A DNA stretch of 64,000 nucleotides. It comes from Sphingopyxis panaciterrulae. Its GTDB lineage: Bacteria; Pseudomonadota; Alphaproteobacteria; Sphingomonadales; Sphingomonadaceae. The stretch is from positions 124,001-188,000 of the forward strand of contig NZ_JACIJH010000007.1 of assembly GCF_014199295.1 (NCBI RefSeq), read 5' to 3'. Under the pieces are notes generated by a model. It worked only from the letters and a program-made list of their open reading frames with translations, made no database searches and was not told the origin of the DNA. This document shows, piece after piece, positions 45,198-53,107 of this stretch (its first letter is position 1; every line of letters starts with the position of its first letter). The translations under genes were made by a program, and so were the position numbers.

Positions 45198-46481
45198 CTA
45201 GCCCGCGCTGATCCGCTCGATATCGGCGCCGACCGCCTGCAATTTCTCCTCGAGCCGTTCATAGCCGCGGTCGAGGTGATAGACGCGGTTGACCTGCGTC
45301 TCGCCGCGCGCCGCGAGACCGGCGATGATGAGACTCATCGAGGCGCGCAGGTCGGTTGCCATCACCGGCGCGCCGACGAGGGCGTCGACCCCGCGCACCA
45401 CTGCGCTTCGCCCGCGCACGTCGATGTCGCAGCCCATGCGCGCGAGTTCGGGAACGTGCATGTAGCGATTCTCGAAGATGGTCTCGGTAAACAGCGATGC
45501 GCCGGTGCCGAGGGTCGCCATCGCCATGAACTGCGCCTGCATGTCGGTCGCGAAGCCGGGGTAGGGCGATGTCGACAGCGTGACCGGCTGGGCGCGGCCC
45601 GACATGGCGACGCGGATGCCGCCTTTGACCTCTTCGACCGTCGCGCCCGCTTCGCGCAGCGCGGCGAGCGTCGCCTCCATCTCGGCCGCCTTTGCGCCGA
45701 CCAACTCGACGTCGCCTTCGGTGATCACCGCGGCGCAGGCATAGCTGCCCGCCTCGATGCGGTCGGCCATCACGCGATAGGTCGCGCCGTGCAGCCGGTC
45801 GACGCCCTCGATGGTCAGCGTTTCGCTGCCGATGCCGTCGATCTGTGCCCCCATCGCGACCAGGCAGTTGCACAGGTCGACGATCTCGGGCTCGCGCGCC
45901 GCATTTTCGAGCACGCAGGTCCCCTTGGCGAGTACCGCCGCCATCACGGCATTTTCGGTCGCGCCGACCGACACGACGGGAAAGGTGAACTTGCCGCCGG
46001 CGAGCCGCCCGCCCGGCGCGCTGGCTTTCACATAACCCGAAGCGAGCTCGATCTCGGCGCCGAAGGCTTCGAGCGCCTTCAGGTGCAGGTCGATCGGCCG
46101 GTTGCCGATCGCGCAGCCGCCGGGCAAGCTGACCGTCGCCTCGCCCGCGCGCGCCAGCAGCGGGCCGAGGACGAGGATCGACGCGCGCATCTTGCGCACG
46201 ATGTCATAGGGCGCGACGGTCGAGGTCAGGGTGGTCGCGCGCGCCGTCATCACCCGGCCGAAATCCTCCGGCCGCGAGCCTTCGATCGTCGTCGAACAGC
46301 CGAGCTGGTTGAGCAGATGCCCGAAGCCGTCGACGTCGGCGAGCCGCGGCAGGTTGCGCAAGGTCAGCGGCTCGTCGGTGAGCAGCGCGCAGGGGAGCAG
46401 GGTGAGCGCCGCATTCTTGGCGCCCGAGATGGGGATACGGCCCTTCAATCGCTGGCCGCCGCGAACGACGATCTGATCCAT
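45198..46481 (-). CDS. murA: UDP-N-acetylglucosamine 1-carboxyvinyltransferase
   Basis: This 427-residue enzyme catalyses the first committed step of peptidoglycan synthesis. It has [20 protein letters not shown] at the start and [20 protein letters not shown], which contains the catalytic Cys targeted by fosfomycin. It is convergent with the DMT gene and shares its start region with a divergent second DMT gene. Confidence 0.97.
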   Translation of the reverse strand: MDQIVVRGGQRLKGRIPISGAKNAALTLLPCALLTDEPLTLRNLPRLADVDGFGHLLNQLGCSTTIEGSRPEDFGRVMTARATTLTSTVAPYDIVRKMRASILVLGPLLARAGEATVSLPGGCAIGNRPIDLHLKALEAFGAEIELASGYVKASAPGGRLAGGKFTFPVVSVGATENAVMAAVLAKGTCVLENAAREPEIVDLCNCLVAMGAQIDGIGSETLTIEGVDRLHGATYRVMADRIEAGSYACAAVITEGDVELVGAKAAEMEATLAALREAGATVEEVKGGIRVAMSGRAQPVTLSTSPYPGFATDMQAQFMAMATLGTGASLFTETIFENRYMHVPELARMGCDIDVRGRSAVVRGVDALVGAPVMATDLRASMSLIIAGLAARGETQVNRVYHLDRGYERLEEKLQAVGADIERISAG

Positions 46482-46540
46482 TGAGCGTCTTTAGCGGATG
46501 CGAGCTTGCACGCAAGCGGGCAGGCGGACAGAGAGAGGCG

Positions 46541-47518
46541 ATGAGCGAGCGACGGGATGGAATGACGGGGCGGCAAGCGGTGGGCGGAATCGGGGCGCTA
46601 TGGTCGCGGCCCTATCTGCTGCTGACCATGACCGCGCTGTTCTGGGCCGGCAATTCGATCGTCGGTCGCGCGGCGCGCGATCTGGTGCCGCCCGTGGCGC
46701 TGGCCTTCTGGCGCTGGGCGATCGCGCTGGCGCTGCTGCTGCCGCTCGCCTGGCCGCATTTGCGGCGCGACTGGCGGGTGCTGCGAAGCCATTGGCCGAT
46801 CCTGCTGCTGCTCGGCGCGCTGGGCATCGGCGCGTTCGGCACCATGCTCTATACCGGGCTGACGACGACGACCGCGCTCAATTCGATGCTGCTGCAATCG
46901 GCGCAGCCCGCGCTGATCCTGATGATCGGTGCGCTGATGATGAAGGACCGGACGGGGCTGCGCCAGATCGTCGGCGTGGTGATTTCGCTGGCGGGGGTGC
47001 TGACCGTCGTGTCGCGCGGGGACCCCGGCGTCCTGCTGGGGCTGGAGCTCAACCGGGGCGACGCGGTGATCGCGGCAGCGGTGTTGCTGTGGGCCTTCTA
47101 TTCGGTGCTGCTCCGCCGCAGGCCGGCGGTGCATTCGCTCAGCTTCCTCGCCGTGTCGATCGTCGCGGGGCTGGCGGTGGTCGCGCCCGTCTATGCGGTC
47201 GAACTCGCGCGCGGCCGCCACATCGCCATGGCGAACGAAAGCCTGCTGGCGATCGCCTATGTCGCGATCTTTCCGTCGTTCATTGCCTATCTTTTCTTCA
47301 ATCGCGGCGTCGAACTGATCGGATCGGCGGCGACGGGGCAATATATGAACGTCATGCCGCTGATGGGCGCCGGGCTCGCCATGCTGTTCCTCGGCGAAAA
47401 ACTCTATCGCTTCCATGTCGTCGGGCTGGCGCTCGTCGTCGCGGGCATCGTCATCGCGGGGCGGAGCGTGCAGGCGCCGGTCACGGGGGCGCCCGCGGTC
47501 GTACCGCGCGAGCGTTGA
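46541..47518 (+). CDS. EamA/DMT-family transporter
   Basis: This 325-residue, ten-helix DMT protein (first helix YLLLTMTALFWAGNSIVGRA) resembles the family of the 44225 gene but is not a close copy. GAGAGG precedes ATG 46541; earlier in-frame starts fall in the murA promoter. The substrate is unknown. Confidence 0.86.
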   Translation: MSERRDGMTGRQAVGGIGALWSRPYLLLTMTALFWAGNSIVGRAARDLVPPVALAFWRWAIALALLLPLAWPHLRRDWRVLRSHWPILLLLGALGIGAFGTMLYTGLTTTTALNSMLLQSAQPALILMIGALMMKDRTGLRQIVGVVISLAGVLTVVSRGDPGVLLGLELNRGDAVIAAAVLLWAFYSVLLRRRPAVHSLSFLAVSIVAGLAVVAPVYAVELARGRHIAMANESLLAIAYVAIFPSFIAYLFFNRGVELIGSAATGQYMNVMPLMGAGLAMLFLGEKLYRFHVVGLALVVAGIVIAGRSVQAPVTGAPAVVPRER

Positions 47519-47576
47519 GAACCTTGAATTTGCCCTTCTTCTCGCTCGACCCGAACGGAAGCGAGACGGTGCCGAT

Positions 47577-48206
47577 TTAGCGCGCCCTGCTCTCGCTCAG
47601 CGCCGCCTCGACCTGATCGAGGCGGTCCTTGCCGAAGAACATCTCGCTTCCGACGAAGAGGGTCGGAATGCCGAAGGCGCCGCGCGCGACCGCGGCTTCG
47701 GTATTGGCGGCGAGCTTCGCCTTGATTTCGGGCTCCTGCGTCCGCGCGAGCAGCGCGGGGCCGTCGAAGCCGTTTGCCGAGAGGAAGGCCGCGGCCACCT
47801 CCACATCGTCCATTTCCAGCCCCTCCTCCCACATCGCGCGGTTCACCGCGTCGATATAATCGTCGAGATTCCCCTCGTCCTCGGCGACGATGGCGCCGCG
47901 CATGACGAGCAATGTGTTGACCGGGAAATGCGGGTTGAGCCTGAATCGGGTCAGGCCGTGCCTGTCGATGAAGCGCCGCATCTCAAGATTTTCATAGGCG
48001 AGCTTGGCGGGGATGTCGGCATATTGCAGCATCGGCGCCCTGTTGCCCGTCGCCTTGAAGATGCCGCCGAGCAGGCAAGGCGTGACGACCAGGTCGGCGC
48101 CGGTGCGGTCGAGCAGCTCGGGCAGCACCTTGAGCGTCAGATAGGCGTTGGGGCTGCCGAAATCGAAGATGAGTTCGAGGGTTTTTCGAGGGGTTTGGAT
48201 CACCAT
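47577..48206 (-). CDS. 2-hydroxychromene-2-carboxylate isomerase-like (DsbA/kappa-GST fold)
   Basis: This 209-residue thioredoxin-fold protein begins LELIFDFGSPNAYLTLKVLP, where the Ser after DFG/DFS matches the glutathione-activating Ser of NahD and kappa-GST isomerases. It ends GIPTLFVGSEMFFGKDRLDQ. The family isomerises aromatic ring-cleavage products or uses glutathione. It overlaps the upstream SDR by seven bases, forming a two-gene unit opposite an HxlR regulator. Confidence 0.85.
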   Translation of the reverse strand: MVIQTPRKTLELIFDFGSPNAYLTLKVLPELLDRTGADLVVTPCLLGGIFKATGNRAPMLQYADIPAKLAYENLEMRRFIDRHGLTRFRLNPHFPVNTLLVMRGAIVAEDEGNLDDYIDAVNRAMWEEGLEMDDVEVAAAFLSANGFDGPALLARTQEPEIKAKLAANTEAAVARGAFGIPTLFVGSEMFFGKDRLDQVEAALSESRAR

Positions 48207-48931
48207 TTCTCTCCCCATGGCCGCAGGTCGAGTTCGTGCGTCCAGGCGCTTTTCGGCTGGCGGTGGAGCATCACATAATTGGCGGCGATGGCGTCGGGGT
48301 TCAGGATCAGCTCCTCCGCCTTCGCGCGGTCGAAATCGGGATGGCGGCCCTTGATGAACTCGGTGTCGATCGCGCCGTCGATGACGACATGCGCGACGTG
48401 AATGCCCTGCGGCCCCAGTTCGCGCGCCATCGACTGGGCGAGCATCCGAAGCGCCGCCTTGGCCCCCGAAAAGGCCGCGAAGCCCGATCCGCCGCGCAGG
48501 CTCGCCGTCGCGCCGGTGAAGATTATCGTGCCGCGCCCGCGTGGGGCCATGCGCTTCGCCGCCTCGCGCCCCATCAGGAAACCGGCGAGGCACGCCATTT
48601 CCCAGACCTTGGTGTAGACGCGCACGCTCGTCTCGCCGATCGGGAAATTGACGTTCGCGCCGATGTTGAACACCGCGACCTCGACCGGGCCGACCTCTGC
48701 CTCGACCTGGTCGAACAGTGCGATCATCGCCGCTTCGTCGCGGGCATCGGCGGGAAAGGCGCGCGCCTGGTGTCCCGCATCGCGGATCGTCGCTGCGAGC
48801 GCCTCCAGCGCGTCGGCGTGCCGTTCGCGCCGGGTGACGCAGGCGGTCAGCCCTTCCGCTGCGAAAGCGCGCGCGATGGCGCCGCCCGTGGCGTCGCCGG
48901 CGCCGATGATGATGGCTGCGGGGTTGGGCAT
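48200..48931 (-). CDS. Short-chain dehydrogenase/reductase
   Basis: This 243-residue SDR-fold protein has an unusual cofactor loop (IIGAGDATGGAIARAFAAEG) and NIGANVNFPI. The active-site region reads FTGATASLRGGSGFAAFSGAKAAL, so the classical Tyr of Y-x3-K appears replaced by Phe (FSGAK). It is therefore an atypical member, possibly with altered activity. It is paired with the isomerase-like gene. Confidence 0.82.
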   Translation of the reverse strand: MPNPAAIIIGAGDATGGAIARAFAAEGLTACVTRRERHADALEALAATIRDAGHQARAFPADARDEAAMIALFDQVEAEVGPVEVAVFNIGANVNFPIGETSVRVYTKVWEMACLAGFLMGREAAKRMAPRGRGTIIFTGATASLRGGSGFAAFSGAKAALRMLAQSMARELGPQGIHVAHVVIDGAIDTEFIKGRHPDFDRAKAEELILNPDAIAANYVMLHRQPKSAWTHELDLRPWGEKW

Positions 48932-48962
48932 CGCGACTCTCCTGTTGGCGATGCATAGTAGA

Positions 48963-48975
48963 TATGATAATCATA
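48963..48975. promoter_or_regulatory. Palindrome between the SDR and HxlR genes
   Basis: A perfect 6-1-6 inverted repeat TATGAT-A-ATCATA sits in the only AT-rich stretch between the divergent SDR and HxlR genes, 32 bases from the SDR start. It is a candidate HxlR operator. Confidence 0.45.
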
Positions 48976-49036
48976 GTTACAAGATATTTCTTTTCCCGGT
49001 GATGGAGGCTAATTCGACGCTCATGGAAAAGGGTTC

Positions 49037-49110
49037 GTCATTGCGAGCGCAGCGAGGCCATCCGGGGCGTGACAAGCCGCCCCGGATGGCCTCGCTGCGC
49101 TCGCAATGAC
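49037..49110. repeat. Intergenic inverted repeat, 32-bp perfect arms
   Basis: The arm at 49037-49068 (GTCATTGCGAGCGCAGCGAG...) is perfectly inverted at 49079-49110 around a 10-base loop. It belongs to a repeat family common in this group and lies 18 bases before the HxlR start. Confidence 0.88.
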
Positions 49111-49128
49111 GGGGAGCGAAGGTCGCTC

Positions 49129-49620
49129 ATGCCGAGACGCGCGGATCTGTCGGATACTTTCTGCCCCGTCGGCCGCGCCGCCGAACTGCTCGGCGACCGC
49201 GCGGTGCTGCTGATCCTGCGCGAGCTGTTCTTCGGGCGGGGACGCTTCGAGGCGATCGCGGCGAGTAGCGGCCTTGGCCCGCAGCTTATCTCGGCGCGGC
49301 TCAAGCGGCTGGTGGCCGAGGGCGTGGTCGAGCGCCAGGCCTATCGGGAGAGGCCGCCGCGTTACGAGTATCGGTTGACCGCGAAGGGCAGGGATCTGTT
49401 CGACGTCCTCTACGCGATGCGGGGTTGGGCCGAACGCTGGGCCTATCGCGAGGGCGAGACCGGCGGTGGCCCGGCGATGCGCTATATTCACCGCACCTGT
49501 GGCGCCGACGTCGGCACCGCGACCGTCTGCCCCGGCTGCGGCGAGGTGCTGCGCTATGGCGCGCTGAAGGGAGAACCGTCGCCGGCGCTCAGGGCCGAGC
49601 AGGCGGCGAAGGCGGGCTGA
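49129..49620 (+). CDS. HxlR-family regulator with C-terminal zinc-ribbon-like motif
   Basis: This 163-residue winged-helix protein has FCPVGRAAELLGDRAVLLIL, the HxlR opening with a Cys near the N-terminus, and an RFEAIAASSGLGPQLISARL recognition region. The C-terminus carries four cysteines (RTCGADVGTATVCPGCGEVL), suggesting a metal or redox site. It is divergent from the SDR/isomerase pair, which it probably controls. Its stop abuts the convergent clpS stop. Confidence 0.88.
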   Translation: MPRRADLSDTFCPVGRAAELLGDRAVLLILRELFFGRGRFEAIAASSGLGPQLISARLKRLVAEGVVERQAYRERPPRYEYRLTAKGRDLFDVLYAMRGWAERWAYREGETGGGPAMRYIHRTCGADVGTATVCPGCGEVLRYGALKGEPSPALRAEQAAKAG

Positions 49621-49986
49621 TCAGGCTTTTTCCAGCGTGCATTGCAGCGGGTGCTGGTTCTGCCGTGCGGCGTCCATCACCTGGTTCACCTTGGTCTCCG
49701 CGACCTCGTAGCTGAACACGCCGCACACGCCGACGCCCTGCTGGTGGACGTGGAGCATCACCTGCGTCGCCTGCTCGATGTCCATGTTGAAGAAGCGTTG
49801 CAGCACCATCACGACGAATTCCATCGGGGTGTAATCGTCGTTGAGCAACAGCACCTTGTACATCGACGGCTTCTTGGGCTTCGCGCGCGTGCGCGTCGCG
49901 ATGCCGACGCCGGGGGTGCCGGGCGTGTCCTCATCCTTGTCCGCCATGGCGCGGATCGGGTCGGAAGGCGGAACGGAAATCATCAT
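49621..49986 (-). CDS. clpS: ATP-dependent Clp protease adaptor ClpS
   Basis: This 121-residue N-degron adaptor for ClpAP has [20 protein letters not shown] and [20 protein letters not shown], the ClpS core. The N-terminus is extended by about 40 residues relative to short ClpS proteins; a start at 49947 (MADKDEDT) is an alternative. No clpA is adjacent in the window. Confidence 0.96.
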   Translation of the reverse strand: MMISVPPSDPIRAMADKDEDTPGTPGVGIATRTRAKPKKPSMYKVLLLNDDYTPMEFVVMVLQRFFNMDIEQATQVMLHVHQQGVGVCGVFSYEVAETKVNQVMDAARQNQHPLQCTLEKA

Positions 49987-50065
49987 CCCCGGAATATCGC
50001 ACGCGGCAACGGAATCGCAAGAGGGCGGGATGGTTAATCCCGCCTCTCGTCAAGGGTACGTCTGT

Positions 50066-51019
50066 TCACTCGGCCAGAAACGCATCGAGCGCCTTGGCGA
50101 ACGCCTCGGGCTGATCGAGCATGATGAAGTGGCGGCTGCCCGGTACCATTTGCGCCTTGAAGGTCGCGACGTCCGCATATTGCGGCTCGAACGCCGCCTT
50201 GGCGGCTTCGGCCGGCATCGCGCTGTCGTCCTGCGCATAGAGCAGGGTCACCGGTGCCGTGATCTGCCCCAGTTCGCCGCGCAGGTCGGTGGTCATGTCG
50301 TCGTAGAAAAGCTGCGCGCTGACCCGCGGGTCGGACTCGCGCATCCAGCCCGCGATCGCGGTGCGGCCCGCGGGCGTGTTCGACATGGCGCCGGCCATGC
50401 TTGCCGCGCCGGGATCGGCGACCGGACCCGCCGGCTTCGGCTTGCCATATTGCGCGCGCATCGCGGCGGCCATCGCCTCGGCCTGCGGCTTCATCATCTC
50501 GGCCGTCGCGCCGGGGGCGAAGATGGTGCCGATGAAGGGCACGGCGTCGACGACCATCAGCCTGCCGACCTCCTGCGGCGCGCGCGCCGCGATCATCAGC
50601 CCGGTCAGCCCGCCGAGCGAATGGCCGACGACCGCGGGGGCGGGGCGACCCGCGTCGGTGATGCAATCGTCGATATAGTCGGCGACCTCCTGCATCATCG
50701 GTTCGAGCACCGGCCCCTCGGCGTTGATCCCCGCGTCGTCGTCGCCGAAGCCGCGCACCTGCACCAGATGCAGGCGATAGCGGCCCTTCAGCCGTTCGGC
50801 GGTCGCGTCCCACACCGCGCGCGGCGACGACAGGCCAGGGATCAGCACCACGTCGGGGCCTTTGCCTTCGACTTTTATCGTGACGCGCTTGCCCTCGATC
50901 AGCGGGGCGGCGCAGGCGGCGTCGGGCTCGGCCGCCCGCGCATCGGCGGCCACGACCAGCGCGGTGGCGACCCCAATGGCGATCGCGACGGCGGCGCCAA
51001 GCGAAATCTTCTTCTTCAT
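50066..51019 (-). CDS. Exported alpha/beta hydrolase
   Basis: This 317-residue protein has a signal peptide (AAVAIAIGVATALVVAADARA) and an alpha/beta-hydrolase fold: VVLIPGLSSP (oxyanion loop), VVGHSLGGLTG (nucleophile Ser) and a C-terminal SRHFIMLDQPEAF (catalytic His). It is probably a periplasmic esterase or similar. It follows the XRE gene by four bases in the same direction and may share its operon. Confidence 0.88.
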   Translation of the reverse strand: MKKKISLGAAVAIAIGVATALVVAADARAAEPDAACAAPLIEGKRVTIKVEGKGPDVVLIPGLSSPRAVWDATAERLKGRYRLHLVQVRGFGDDDAGINAEGPVLEPMMQEVADYIDDCITDAGRPAPAVVGHSLGGLTGLMIAARAPQEVGRLMVVDAVPFIGTIFAPGATAEMMKPQAEAMAAAMRAQYGKPKPAGPVADPGAASMAGAMSNTPAGRTAIAGWMRESDPRVSAQLFYDDMTTDLRGELGQITAPVTLLYAQDDSAMPAEAAKAAFEPQYADVATFKAQMVPGSRHFIMLDQPEAFAKALDAFLAE

Positions 51020-51023
51020 CGCA

Positions 51024-51215
51024 TCAATCCTTCAGGAAAATATCTTCGATCCGCAGCTCGAACAGGTCGGCGATGCGGAAGGCGAGGGGGAGCGACGGGT
51101 CGTATTTCCCCGTCTCGATCGCGTTGACCGACTGGCGCGACACTTCGAGCCGCTCGGCGAGATCGCCCTGGCTCCAGTCGCGCTCGGCGCGCAGGACCTT
51201 GAGGCGGTTCTTCAT
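51024..51215 (-). CDS. Small XRE-family repressor
   Basis: This 63-residue Cro/C1-type helix-turn-helix protein (RLKVLRAERDWSQGDLAERL, then VSRQSVNAIETGKYDPSLPL) consists of little more than the DNA-binding domain. It overlaps the membrane-protein stop (ATGA). Tandem operator-like sites lie upstream of the membrane gene, consistent with autoregulation of the pair. Confidence 0.92.
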   Translation of the reverse strand: MKNRLKVLRAERDWSQGDLAERLEVSRQSVNAIETGKYDPSLPLAFRIADLFELRIEDIFLKD

Positions 51216-51805
51216 GCGCCGCGCATCCGCTGCCAGATTTGCGCGACGCCGAGCCCGATCGCCCAGACCGGCACGACCATCCAGCTTTCGACGTGCGGCA
51301 CGACCTTGAAGCTTTCCAGAAAGCCCCACACGGTCCCCACGATCAGCAGGAAGCCGAGGCCGAACAGCGCATTGATGGCATAGCGCAGCTTCAGATATTC
51401 GTCGGTCTCCTCGACCAGATAGCGATAGAGCGCCCAGACGAAATAGATGATCGGCAGCGCCGGCAGTACCGCGATCAGCCACAGCAGCGGCCCTTCGGGT
51501 TTCAGCCAGTCGTTGACCGAAACGGCAAAGAACAGCGCCGCGACATAGGAGAAGGACCAGATCAGCCCGCGGCGGTTGTAGCGTTTGAGCGCGGGCGAGG
51601 TGCAGCCGGCGAGGTTGCCGCTGCGCTCGGTCGAGCGGATCAGCGGGATCAGCAACAGCATCGGCGGCAGCATGACGATCATCGTCCAGATGCCGTCGAG
51701 TCCGGCGAACCGCGCGCCGAACCCCGTCCCGAACATCGCGACGACGAACGCCAGCGCCCAGAGCAGCGGTGCGTGATTGGCGACGGGCGCGTTGTCGTCC
51801 GCCAT
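51212..51805 (-). CDS. Four- to five-helix membrane protein paired with an XRE repressor
   Basis: This 197-residue hydrophobic protein (LLWALAFVVAMFGTGFGARF, IWTMIVMLPPMLLLIPLI, PLLWLIAVLPALPIIYFVWA, YAINALFGLGFLLIVGTVWG) has no recognised function. Membrane protein plus tiny XRE repressor is a recurring pair in sphingomonads and other bacteria. Its promoter region holds repeated GTCAA/TTGAC sites. Confidence 0.8.
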   Translation of the reverse strand: MADDNAPVANHAPLLWALAFVVAMFGTGFGARFAGLDGIWTMIVMLPPMLLLIPLIRSTERSGNLAGCTSPALKRYNRRGLIWSFSYVAALFFAVSVNDWLKPEGPLLWLIAVLPALPIIYFVWALYRYLVEETDEYLKLRYAINALFGLGFLLIVGTVWGFLESFKVVPHVESWMVVPVWAIGLGVAQIWQRMRGA

Positions 51806-51853
51806 CTCAGGCGCTCCGCGGACGCGGCAAGGAGGGATGAATGGCAGTCATTG

Positions 51854-51923
51854 GTCAAGCTCCCTTGTTAATCAGTCAAGGGACATTGACACCATCAGGT
51901 CATAAAGTCAAGCAACATTGACA
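51854..51923. promoter_or_regulatory. Tandem XRE operator candidate
   Basis: Two copies of GTCAA-N6-TTGAC (51875-51890 and 51907-51922) are embedded in 18-base direct repeats (AGTCAAGGGACATTGACA / AGTCAAGCAACATTGACA). A weaker third, GTCAA-N6-TTGTT, is at 51854. They lie 49-118 bases before the membrane-protein start, spaced by about two and three helical turns. Confidence 0.7.
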
Positions 51924-51980
51924 AATTGATTGGCTTGCTTGTCGATAAGCGCTCGCAAGTGCGCGGAAATCCGGGGAAAT

Positions 51981-52358
51981 CTATCCGATCAGGCGACTCG
52001 GCCAGCCGACCCGCACCAGCGTGTCGCCGGGGTCCGAAACCGCGAATTCGTACATGCCCCACGGCTTGTGAGTCGGCCCCTTGACCGGACCGATGATCGC
52101 GTCGCGGACCGCTTTGGCTATCTCGGCGACCTTTTCGGTGTAGAGATAGAGGCCGAACGGATTCTGCCCCGGCACCAGCCACTCCTGCGGCGATTCATTG
52201 GTCAGGTGAAGCTGCCAGCCCGCGCCGTCGTCGAGCAGACGATAGCTGCCGTGATCGCTCACGACCTTGAGCCCCAGCCGTTCATAGAAGGCTGTGCTCG
52301 CGTCGAGGTCGCGGCAGGGCAGGATCGCCGCGATGCTGTGGCGGGGCGCGTCGGACAT
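51981..52358 (-). CDS. VOC/glyoxalase-superfamily protein
   Basis: This 125-residue protein has two beta-alpha-beta-beta-beta modules (AAILPCRDLDASTAFYERLG ... GLYLYTEKVAEIAKAVRD) and ends in MYEFAVSDPGDTLVRVGWPS. It resembles bleomycin-resistance or glyoxalase-type VOC proteins. The metal ligands are not complete, so binding rather than catalysis is possible. Confidence 0.85.
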   Translation of the reverse strand: MSDAPRHSIAAILPCRDLDASTAFYERLGLKVVSDHGSYRLLDDGAGWQLHLTNESPQEWLVPGQNPFGLYLYTEKVAEIAKAVRDAIIGPVKGPTHKPWGMYEFAVSDPGDTLVRVGWPSRLIG

Positions 52359-52367
52359 GGCCCGAGT

Positions 52368-52802
52368 TTAACCGTGCGTTTCCGCCTCGCCAATCGGGTT
52401 TTTTGCACCGTGCCGCAGCCGCCAGTTGGCGAGATGCGCCGCCGCGAGGGCGATCGCGCCGGCCGAGGTGAACCAGCGGTCGGCGGCTTCGGGGTCTAAC
52501 GCGCCGAGCCAGCCCTCATGGCCGGCGAGGCCGAGCACGAGGAGGCACAGTCCGCCCGCCGCGAGCAGCGCTGGCCCCGCGCGCCGGTGCCGCCGCCAGC
52601 CGCCCGACATGGCGGCGAACGCCGCGGGCGCCGCGAGCAGCAGGATCGCCGCGTGAAACGCATCGGGCAGCGCCAGCCACGCGCTGAGTGCCGGGGCGAG
52701 CAGCAGAACCAGCGGCAGCACAAGGCAATGGATCAGGCAGGCGAAGGACAGGCCGACGCCCATCACGTCGAACAGCCGCGCGCGGGAAGAGGGGAGGCAC
52801 AT
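52368..52802 (-). CDS. MerC-like membrane protein
   Basis: This 144-residue protein with four hydrophobic helices has the MerC start GVGLSFACLIHCLVLPLVLL, with paired Cys-x3-His-Cys for a soft metal. MerC proteins move mercury, but chromosomal homologues are often in metal-homeostasis regulons. A perfect 9-1-9 palindrome of Fur/Zur type lies 39 bases upstream of the chosen start (ATG 52802), suggesting control by metal rather than mercury. Confidence 0.8.
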   Translation of the reverse strand: MCLPSSRARLFDVMGVGLSFACLIHCLVLPLVLLLAPALSAWLALPDAFHAAILLLAAPAAFAAMSGGWRRHRRAGPALLAAGGLCLLVLGLAGHEGWLGALDPEAADRWFTSAGAIALAAAHLANWRLRHGAKNPIGEAETHG

Positions 52803-52840
52803 GGGAGAGGGCTTTCGCAAAGAGGGCTGCGCGCCCAGAT

Positions 52841-52859
52841 AATGATACATTGTATCATT
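52841..52859. promoter_or_regulatory. Fur/Zur-type 19-bp palindrome upstream of the MerC-like gene
   Basis: AATGATACA-T-TGTATCATT is a perfect 9-1-9 inverted repeat, the architecture of Fur-family boxes. It is positioned over the promoter of the MerC-like gene. Which Fur-family member would bind is not known. Confidence 0.7.
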
Positions 52860-52961
52860 GCAAGCGGTGATTGCGAATCCGCCCCTTGCCGCTCCCCGCG
52901 CATACTGGCAAAGGAGCGCAGTTTCACGAGCGGCGATCCTGGAACGACGGGTGTTAATCCT

Positions 52962-53053
52962 AAACCGTTCGCCCTGAGCTTGTCGAAGGGCCGTTCTTTC
53001 TTTCAAGGTCGAAAGGAAGGACGGTGCTTCGACAAGCTCAGCACGAACGGTTT
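52962..53053. repeat. Intergenic inverted repeat, same family as 35566-35656
   Basis: The left arm AAACCGTTCGCCCTGAGCTT...GTCGAAG (52962-52988) and inverted right arm (53027-53053) differ at two to three bases and share the CCGTTCG...GTCGAAG core with the repeat after the acyl-CoA synthetase. It lies between the MerC-like and thrS promoters. Confidence 0.85.
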
Positions 53054-53107
53054 GGCGGTGACGTCGATTTCAAGGTGCGCCGCTCTACCTGAAAGGCCTG
53101 TTTCCCG

